A DNA stretch of 21,025 nucleotides from JAUVAV01 sp965371665 (GTDB lineage Bacteria > Oederibacteriota > JAAXVQ01 > JAUVAV01). The notes under the pieces were generated by a model, which was not told the origin of the DNA, made no database searches, and saw nothing but the letters and a program-made list of their open reading frames with translations. The stretch covers positions 1 through 21,025 of the forward strand of contig CBDUZI010000049.1 of NCBI GenBank assembly GCA_965371665.1, in the 5' to 3' direction. Of this stretch, positions 8,528 through 13,233 are shown piece after piece. Numbering within the stretch: position 1 is the stretch's first letter; the number at the start of each line of letters is the position of its first letter. A program made the translations under genes and the position numbers.

Positions 8528-8787
8528 GATATGCAGGGCCGGCCGGGCAGATCACGAAGAAGTTCCTCGGATTCCGGGGCCGTAAGCCAGGTGAGATGAG
8601 CCTGGGGATATTTTCTTTTCAAGCCGGCCACCAGGGGAGTGGTCCTCAGAACATCTCCCCGCGCACCAACCTTAATCAGGAGAATTCTTAATCCCAGTTT
8701 CTCGTACGCCTCGCATCCTTCACAAAGACGATTCTCTTTACAAGGCTTATCTCCGCGCCAGTATTGGCAGTCCGTGTTAAACTGCAA
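8446..8787 (-). pseudogene. 3'-truncated heptosyltransferase-like GT9 gene
   Basis: Residues 1-~80 are the N-terminus of a GT9 (ADP-heptose:LPS heptosyltransferase family) protein. ILLIKVGARGDVLRTTPLVAGLKRKYP (35-61) is the canonical first Rossmann segment with its glycine loop, followed by HLTWLTAPESEELLRDLP. GT9 proteins are normally ~330-360 residues. Here homology stops at about nt 8545, and the remaining ~30 residues are the GT2 gene read out of frame. Before the GT9 start is a cysteine cluster (C7, C16, C22, C25), unusual for textbook heptosyltransferases. The start is TTG, with GGAGG 10 nt upstream overlapping the epimerase stop (6-nt gap), so the two genes were co-translated. The fragment lacks the nucleotide-sugar-binding C-terminal domain and cannot be a working transferase. 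Confidence 0.8.
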
Positions 8788-8793
8788 CTCCCG

Positions 8794-9723
8794 CTAACCT
8801 CCGTTCCTAAACCATTCTATCGTCCGGATTAACCCTTGCTTCAGAGGCACTTTGGGAGACCAGTCCAGAATTGATTTAGCTTTGGATATATTCGGTTTTC
8901 TCCGGCGGGGATCATCTGCCGGCAGGGGTTGGAAAGCTATTTTCAACGGCGCGCCGACCAGGTTCTGTACCAGCTTAACCGCTTCTAAAATGTTGAATTC
9001 CACGGGATTGCCTAAATTAAAGATCTGTCCGCGCGTCTTAGGCCGGAAAGCGGCCCGAATTATGCCTTCGACCATATCGTCAACATAACAGAAACTCCGG
9101 GTCTGACGGCCTGAACCAAAGACTGTAAGCGGCTTATGATTCAAAGCCTGGTTTATGAAATTGGAAATCACCCGGCCGTCGTCTTTTTGCAAACGGGGGC
9201 CGTAGGTATTAAAAATGCGCACTAGGCGTACGTTCACTTTATGTTTTCTTAAATATTCCATAGTTAAAGCCTCGGCAAAGCGTTTCGCCTCATCATAACA
9301 GGAACGTTCTCCCACCGGGTTTACATTCCCCCAGTCACCCTCTCTTTGCGGATGCCGCAGAGGGTCTCCATATACCTCCGAAGTGCTGGCAAAAAGATAG
9401 CCGGCCTTTTGCTTGCGGGCCAGTTCCAGCAAACGATGACTTCCCAAGGCATTGGTCAGCATGGTTTCGATTGACCAGGCCTGGTAATAAGGCGGCGAAG
9501 CATAAGAAGCCAGGTTGAAAATATAATCCACCTGCAAGTTCAGCGCACTGCGCACGTCCCGGCGAAGAAATGTAAACCGGGATGATTTAAGCGCTGCCTG
9601 AATATTGGCCCGCCGGCCGGTCTTAAGATTATCCAGGCATACCACCTGGTGCTTCAGCTTTAACAAACGATCGCAGAGATGAGATCCGATAAATCCCGCC
9701 CCGCCGGCCACTAAAATTTTCAT
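8794..9723 (-). CDS. NAD-dependent sugar-nucleotide epimerase/dehydratase, UDP-glucuronate decarboxylase-like
   Basis: This is a 309-residue extended SDR. The NAD-binding GGAGFIGSH (7-15) and the acidic LDN end of strand β2 (30-32) are followed by LASYASPPYY, FASTSEVYGDP (111-121) and the catalytic SCYDEAKRFAE (141-151; Tyr143, Lys147). RIFNTYGPRLQKDDGRVISNF and the TRSFCYVDDMVEG segment resemble UDP-xylose synthases (UXS), which convert UDP-glucuronate to UDP-xylose. UDP-glucose 4-epimerase-like enzymes are the main alternative. AGGAG lies 9 nt before the ATG. It heads the minus-strand glycan cluster, and its leader contains one copy of the 20-bp direct repeat flanking the R-M island (9739-9758). 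The stop is TAG, 6 nt before the GT9 fragment start. Confidence 0.85.
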   Translation of the reverse strand: MKILVAGGAGFIGSHLCDRLLKLKHQVVCLDNLKTGRRANIQAALKSSRFTFLRRDVRSALNLQVDYIFNLASYASPPYYQAWSIETMLTNALGSHRLLELARKQKAGYLFASTSEVYGDPLRHPQREGDWGNVNPVGERSCYDEAKRFAEALTMEYLRKHKVNVRLVRIFNTYGPRLQKDDGRVISNFINQALNHKPLTVFGSGRQTRSFCYVDDMVEGIIRAAFRPKTRGQIFNLGNPVEFNILEAVKLVQNLVGAPLKIAFQPLPADDPRRRKPNISKAKSILDWSPKVPLKQGLIRTIEWFRNGG

Positions 9724-9738
9724 ATTTTGTTACTCCTC

Positions 9739-9758
9739 TAGTTTGAATAATATGTATT
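9739..9758 (+). repeat. Left direct repeat flanking the R-M island (candidate att site or target duplication)
   Basis: TAGTTTGAATAATATGTATT here and TAGTTTGAATGATATGTATT at 16078-16097 match at 19 of 20 positions in the same orientation. They bracket exactly the AT-rich block that holds res-mntA-hepT-mod. The left copy is in the epimerase leader, and the right copy lies in the leader of a divergent membrane gene. Confidence 0.5.
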
Positions 9759-9766
9759 TCCGGAGC

Positions 9767-9823
9767 CTGTCTGACTTAGGCACAAAAGCGGATTTTAAGC
9801 GCTCTTCCCCCTTTGAAAAAGGG
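9767..9823 (+). repeat. Type-C repeat, copy C1
   Basis: GACTTAGGCACAAAA, then CGGATTTT, then CTCTTCCCCCTTTGAAAA recurs with few mismatches at 20971-21025, where the window ends inside the repeat. The function is unknown. It is a dispersed non-coding repeat directly inside the left island boundary. Confidence 0.75.
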
Positions 9824-9856
9824 AACTATTTGCCCACTATCCCTCAAAGCCAAACT

Positions 9857-10052
9857 TAACACTCAACTTTTGCATATTTAACTTTTTGTGTCTTTTCAAA
9901 ATAGTATCAGATGCTTTTTGACAAACTGGTATAATCAAACTTCTGTAAAATCCCCCTGAATCCCCCTTTTTCAAAGGGGGACTTCCAGCCCCCCCCCTTT
10001 TCAAAAAGGGGGGCAAGGGGGGATTTTATAAATTTGCAAAAGTTGAGTTATA
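9857..10052. repeat. Inverted-repeat-bounded element downstream of mod
   Basis: The left arm at 9857-9880 contains CTCAACTTTTGCA and the right arm at 10029-10052 contains TGCAAAAGTTGAG. About 20 of 24 positions pair. The ~196-bp unit encloses the type-D palindrome, and its right end includes the stop codon of the frameshifted mod reading frame. MITE-like structure is an inference; no target duplication is evident. Confidence 0.5.
9945..10029. terminator. Type-D C-run/G-run palindrome, possible terminator of the R-M operon
   Basis: Two tandem hairpins are visible on the minus strand: CCCCCCTTTTTGAAAAGGGGGG and TCCCCCTTTGAAAAAGGGGGA. The outer ends, AAAATCCCCC and GGGGGGATTTT, also pair, so the unit is a palindrome within a palindrome. 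A related but shorter copy lies inside mod at 10346-10388. The position just after mod fits transcription termination, but this is also a mobile-repeat type. Confidence 0.4.
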
Positions 10053-10308
10053 AAACAATCACCGATTCATCACCAGCAATATTTCTAATCTTCATCCGTA
10101 ACGGTTTCTTGTCTGATACAATTTTTGCATTCCAGAACTCTTTAGTTTTTTTACCGTTCAAAACAACATAGCCATTTTTATCAATTTTAAGTTCAAAATC
10201 GCTTTTCCATTTACCGTCTTTGCCTGTGCAATCAAGGCTAATAAGCTCAATCAGTTCAAGTCCATGCTTGCTTATGGAAATCGGAACAATGTTTTTTTCT
10301 TTTTCCCC
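10048..10308 (-). other. Frameshifted C-terminal tail of Mod (~81 residues)
   Basis: After the poly-A tracts (T7 at 10292-10298 and T5 at 10300-10304 on the plus strand), the -1 frame stays open for about 81 codons to a TAA at 10048. It begins NIVPISISKHGLELIELISL and continues with DGKWKSDFELKIDKNGYVV and a final GDESVIVL. The composition and hydrophobic pattern look like a genuine folded domain. The main frame instead ends 14 residues after the linker, at 10272. I infer that the tail belongs to Mod and is reached by a one-base indel, an assembly error, or ribosomal slippage on the A7 run. Confidence 0.75.
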
Positions 10309-12011
10309 TTTCCGTTTTCTTCTTCGCTTTCTTCACTGTTTTCAACCCCCTCTTGCTCCCCCTTATCAAGGGGGAGAGTAAGAGGGGGTGAGCCGTTCAA
10401 AGATTTTTTCTGATTGTAGGCATCTATTTTCTGAATGAGCCTATCACTGATAAATGATTTTATTTCAATCTCGAATCCCGCCTTAAATCCCTTCATCTTG
10501 TAATCAATTTCATCATTGATAACGACATCATCTAAAATAGATTTAAGGTCTCTTAGCACAATATCAATGCCGGTTGCATTGTATTCAGAAATAAACTTTT
10601 TCAATTCGGCTTCGTTTTCAATGTCCACGTAAAAGACAATGACTTGCTTTGTGCCTTCGGGGAGGTCGGGCATGGCTTCATTGATAACGCGGTTTATCAG
10701 TGGAATATCCAGAACCTTTGTGCTATGATCAAGCAGGTTGGGAATATATACCGGCACCAGCCCAAGTTTACTGTCTTGAATTCCACCTTCCCAGAAACTA
10801 TCGAGATCGTCCTCATTTTTAAGGCCTGTAATTAGGCTCTTCATTTTATCCATTGTTTGCACTGGATTACGAAAAAGCGAAACGCCGTCCTGAATATCAT
10901 AAATGTCAAACTCTGCCCCAGCGGCAACTAAACGGTCGCGTGTTGTTTGAATGCTGTTAATGCCGACATCGCAATGAATGAATTTTCGTTTTAGGTCGTG
11001 CGCGACTTTGACAGCAACTCCTGAACCGCCAAAAAAATCAGCAATAACCATTCCTTCGTCGGTGGAAGCTTTGATTATGCGTTCAAGAAGGGCTTCTGGT
11101 TTTTGGGTAGCATATTCGAGACGTTCTTCAGCAGTAGGGGCAATAAAATTAATATCCTCCCAAACATCGTGAGCTATTACACCTTTGTTGTCTTTTTCTC
11201 TTTTTACATAATTGCCGTTTTCATCTTTAAGCCTGACAAGTTTCCCATTCCGGACAACTCTTACAGTATCTTCAATCCATTTATCGTTTTTGTATGCTTG
11301 ATAAATATCATTAAAAATATAACCACTTGAATCTTTTGAGTACCAAAATAAAGTATCATGCATTTGTTGAAATTTAGCTGTGTTTGTACTCCATCTGCTA
11401 TAATGCCAAACAATTTCATTTAAAAAATTATCCTCCCCAAACACCTCATCCATCAGCACTTTCACATAATGCCCAATATGCCAATCCAAATGCACATAAA
11501 TACTTGCGGTTTCACTCATTACGCTTTTTATCGCAGTTAGATTTTCATACATCCAGTTGAGATAATCTTCTTTATTCCAAACATCACCGTACATCTTTTC
11601 TTCAAAGGCGCGGAGTTCTTCTAAGTCCAACTCTTCTTCTGCTTTGGCCAGGGCTTCAGCGATTTTCGGATTCCTGCGCAAATAAACTTTCTTCGCATAA
11701 TCCGCTCCGCTGGCAAACGGCGGGTCAATATAGACAAGGTCAACTTTAATGTTCTTGTCTTTCAGATAAGCGCAGGCGGAAATACACTCGCCGCGGATAA
11801 GCATGTTTTCGCCATCCGTAGGGGCGGGTTTAAAACCCGCCCCTACAGTTTCAACCCTTTCCAATTCATAATACGGCATGCCTCGCTGTATGCGTTCATA
11901 AACTTTATCGTTATCCCGATAGCGTAAAACTCTTCTCGTGCGGGTGAGGTTATCAAGAATAGCCTGGCCTTGAACCGTATTCGAATAGTAGGGGATATAT
12001 TTAACGGGCAT
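10272..12011 (-). CDS. Type III-like DNA-methyltransferase (Mod), β-class adenine methyltransferase
   Basis: This is a 579-residue protein. Catalytic motif IV is DLVYIDPPFASG (91-102), and the SAM-binding motif I, ADFFGGSGVAVKVA (324-337), comes after it. That is the β-class order typical of type III Mod N6-adenine methyltransferases. WNKEDYLNWMYENL (145-158) and IYVHLDWHIGHYVKVLMDEVFG (171-192) are characteristic intervening segments, and target recognition probably lies between ~195 and 290. Two palindromic repeat segments are translated in frame: VGAGFKPAPT (56-65) and SPPLTLPLDKGEQEGV (541-556). The reading frame ends in an artificial-looking KKKKTLFRFP, and the adjacent -1 frame continues for ~81 residues. 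The ATG directly follows the hepT TAA, implying translational coupling. It would pair with Res to methylate and cut non-palindromic sites. Confidence 0.85.
   Translation of the reverse strand: MPVKYIPYYSNTVQGQAILDNLTRTRRVLRYRDNDKVYERIQRGMPYYELERVETVGAGFKPAPTDGENMLIRGECISACAYLKDKNIKVDLVYIDPPFASGADYAKKVYLRRNPKIAEALAKAEEELDLEELRAFEEKMYGDVWNKEDYLNWMYENLTAIKSVMSETASIYVHLDWHIGHYVKVLMDEVFGEDNFLNEIVWHYSRWSTNTAKFQQMHDTLFWYSKDSSGYIFNDIYQAYKNDKWIEDTVRVVRNGKLVRLKDENGNYVKREKDNKGVIAHDVWEDINFIAPTAEERLEYATQKPEALLERIIKASTDEGMVIADFFGGSGVAVKVAHDLKRKFIHCDVGINSIQTTRDRLVAAGAEFDIYDIQDGVSLFRNPVQTMDKMKSLITGLKNEDDLDSFWEGGIQDSKLGLVPVYIPNLLDHSTKVLDIPLINRVINEAMPDLPEGTKQVIVFYVDIENEAELKKFISEYNATGIDIVLRDLKSILDDVVINDEIDYKMKGFKAGFEIEIKSFISDRLIQKIDAYNQKKSLNGSPPLTLPLDKGEQEGVENSEESEEENGKGKKKKTLFRFP
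10346..10388. repeat. Type-D-like palindrome inside mod coding sequence
   Basis: CCCCCTCTTGCTCCCCC and GGGGGAGAGTAAGAGGGGG pair across a 7-nt centre. It is read in frame as SPPLTLPLDKGEQEGV in a low-complexity linker just before the frameshift site. It resembles the intergenic palindrome at 9945-10029. Confidence 0.75.
11818..11846. repeat. Type-E palindrome inside mod coding sequence (29 bp, perfect)
   Basis: GTAGGGGCGGGTTT and AAACCCGCCCCTAC pair perfectly around one central base. In the mod frame it encodes VGAGFKPAP, residues 56-64, in a region between the N-terminal segment and the methyltransferase core. A longer relative with the same outer arms lies between genes at 16631-16683. Confidence 0.85.
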
Positions 12012-12353
12012 TTATTTATCCCCTTCGAGATATTTTTCAACTTCAGACTTTAAAATTGGAATACTGACAGTGATGACATCCCAAATTACATTATCTTTTA
12101 CAAAATCATAACCATGTATTATTCTATTGCGCATTCCTATGATTTTTCTGGCATCGGAAATCTGAATTTCAGGGTTAATAGACAAGAGGCTATTCATCGC
12201 CTCGCCGATTATTTCTATTTCCCGCTCGACTGCTCTTTTAACCGTAAGATTTTTCTTGAAAAGTTCTATCGTTTTTATTTCGCCGAGATGAAAAGAAATA
12301 GCTTCTAAAGATTTTTTTATATCATATAAATATTTATTAGCGCTATTTGTCAT
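12012..12353 (-). CDS. hepT: HepT-like HEPN-domain toxin (DUF86)
   Basis: This is a 113-residue all-helical protein of typical HepT length. The HEPN ribonuclease signature R-x4-H-x-Y is present as RNRIIHGY (Arg75, His80, Tyr82), preceded by VEREIEIIGEAMNSLL (42-57), a strong DUF86 feature. In characterised MntA/HepT pairs the toxin is an RNase that is neutralised when its partner adds AMP groups to the tyrosine of this motif. The ATG overlaps the mntA stop by 4 nt, and its TAA abuts the mod ATG, so it is embedded in the R-M operon. The stand-alone antitoxin/toxin order (nucleotidyltransferase first) is preserved. Confidence 0.9.
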   Translation of the reverse strand: MTNSANKYLYDIKKSLEAISFHLGEIKTIELFKKNLTVKRAVEREIEIIGEAMNSLLSINPEIQISDARKIIGMRNRIIHGYDFVKDNVIWDVITVSIPILKSEVEKYLEGDK

Positions 12354-12655
12354 AGTATTGCCTCTCTGGTTTCATCAACTTCTTTTTTAAAGTATGGGTT
12401 TTTAATGCAGTCTTCGCTTATTAAATCTATTTCTCTTTTTAGCATATCTTCCAGTCCAAATTGAATGTTCCACCAGCAGTCTGCGTATTCATTTACACCA
12501 AGGGATTCATCGATATTAACGATTATATCTATATCGCTTTTTCCATTAAATTTATCCGTCAGCACTGAACCAAATAAATATGCTCTGCTCACATGATTAT
12601 TTTTAAGTATTCCCAGAATTTGCGGCAAATCATTCATTATTTCAGAATTAATCAT
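12350..12655 (-). CDS. mntA: MntA-like nucleotidyltransferase antitoxin
   Basis: This is a 101-residue minimal nucleotidyltransferase. The polβ-superfamily signature GSx10DxD is exact: Gly29-Ser30, then ten residues, then Asp41-Ile-Asp43 (LFGSVLTDKFNGKSDIDIIV). Such small proteins AMPylate the HepT toxin and thereby block its RNase activity. The start codon overlaps the res stop (ATGA) and its own stop overlaps the hepT start (ATGA). All four operon genes are thus linked by overlapping or adjacent stop/start signals, which suggests stoichiometric co-translation with the restriction subunit. Confidence 0.9.
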   Translation of the reverse strand: MINSEIMNDLPQILGILKNNHVSRAYLFGSVLTDKFNGKSDIDIIVNIDESLGVNEYADCWWNIQFGLEDMLKREIDLISEDCIKNPYFKKEVDETREAIL

Positions 12656-13179
12656 ATTTCAACCTCCTTAAAAAAAGTTCCTATCTTTAATTTGAACGAA
12701 AGCAAATTGTCGTTCATCGCGGCGCTGTCCGGCAGATACAGATAATCAAAGCGATGGTAGCCGAATTTTTCATTGTTCATCTTTAAAAACTCGGATTCCA
12801 TAAAATTTCGGCGGGCTTTGAACCCCGGTTGATCGGCAAAACCGCTTCCTTTTGTCTCTACGATTAGGATTTTATAAATATTGCTGTCCTTGCGATTGAT
12901 GACTAGAAAATCAGGCGTGTACCTGCCAACCCTGCACCAACGGCCAGGTACCGTGCCTGTCTCATAGCACACAATGCAAAATTCGGTAATATGCTTTTCG
13001 CCATTGTAATAAATTTCAAGCCCGTTATCCATGAACGGCGCAAGGTTAATTACTTCCTGTAAAAACTTTAGTTCAAAACGGCTTTGCATAAAATTATATG
13101 GCAAACAATGAAATGTTTTGTCTTTACTGACTACGGCTTTTGAGAATGTCTTGGTTGTCCCCGCATCAAGTCCCGCCAT
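12652..13179 (-). CDS. C-terminal PD-(D/E)xK nuclease part of type III Res, cut off by an in-frame amber codon
   Basis: The segment is 175 residues. YTPDFLVI (87-94) and ILIVETKG (104-111) form the PD...ExK nuclease triad (Asp90, Glu108, Lys110), as found at the C-terminus of type III Res subunits. It is in the same frame as the 808-residue helicase part upstream, separated only by TAG at 13231-13233 and 17 sense codons (RKTKEFIASQPNPDLFT). Joined, the protein would be ~1,000 residues, the usual Res length. The ATG at 13179 has no ribosome-binding site, so independent translation is doubtful. It is best read as the 3' part of a res gene broken by one nonsense codon. The stop overlaps the mntA start. 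Confidence 0.85.
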   Translation of the reverse strand: MAGLDAGTTKTFSKAVVSKDKTFHCLPYNFMQSRFELKFLQEVINLAPFMDNGLEIYYNGEKHITEFCIVCYETGTVPGRWCRVGRYTPDFLVINRKDSNIYKILIVETKGSGFADQPGFKARRNFMESEFLKMNNEKFGYHRFDYLYLPDSAAMNDNLLSFKLKIGTFFKEVEI

Positions 13180-13230
13180 AGTAAAAAGGTCGGGATTCGG
13201 CTGTGAAGCGATAAATTCTTTCGTTTTTCT

Positions 13231-13233
13231 CTA
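13231..13233 (-). other. In-frame amber (TAG) codon interrupting res
   Basis: The minus strand reads ...GAA GTT GAA GAC GCT TAG AGA AAA..., with the frame open on both sides. TAG also terminates the genes ending at 326, 7001 and 8794, so a genome-wide amber reassignment is unlikely. Nonsense mutation, base-call error, or suppressor readthrough remain possible. Confidence 0.85.

Larger units (their letters stand above)
9724..10047. other. Repeat-rich intergenic region between epimerase and mod
   Basis: No gene is seen. In order it holds the epimerase ribosome-binding site, a direct-repeat copy (9739-9758), a type-C repeat (9767-9823), the left arm of an inverted repeat (9857-9880), and a G/C-run palindrome (9945-10029). 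The right arm of the inverted repeat reaches into the mod stop codon. The paired C-run/G-run hairpins could terminate the R-M operon transcript, which enters from the right. Confidence 0.6.

Noticed and set aside
9918..9935. TTGACA followed by TATAAT on the plus strand
   Set aside because: The spacing is only 6 bp instead of ~17, and no plus-strand gene follows; it lies inside a repeat-rich gap.
12652..13179. Independent nuclease gene downstream of res
   Set aside because: Its only ATG lacks a ribosome-binding site and the frame is continuous with res across the TAG, so it is the 3' part of one gene.
13231..13233. Amber codon as evidence of a reassigned genetic code (e.g. pyrrolysine)
   Set aside because: TAG also ends the genes at 326, 7001 and 8794 at sensible positions, so it is a normal stop in this genome.
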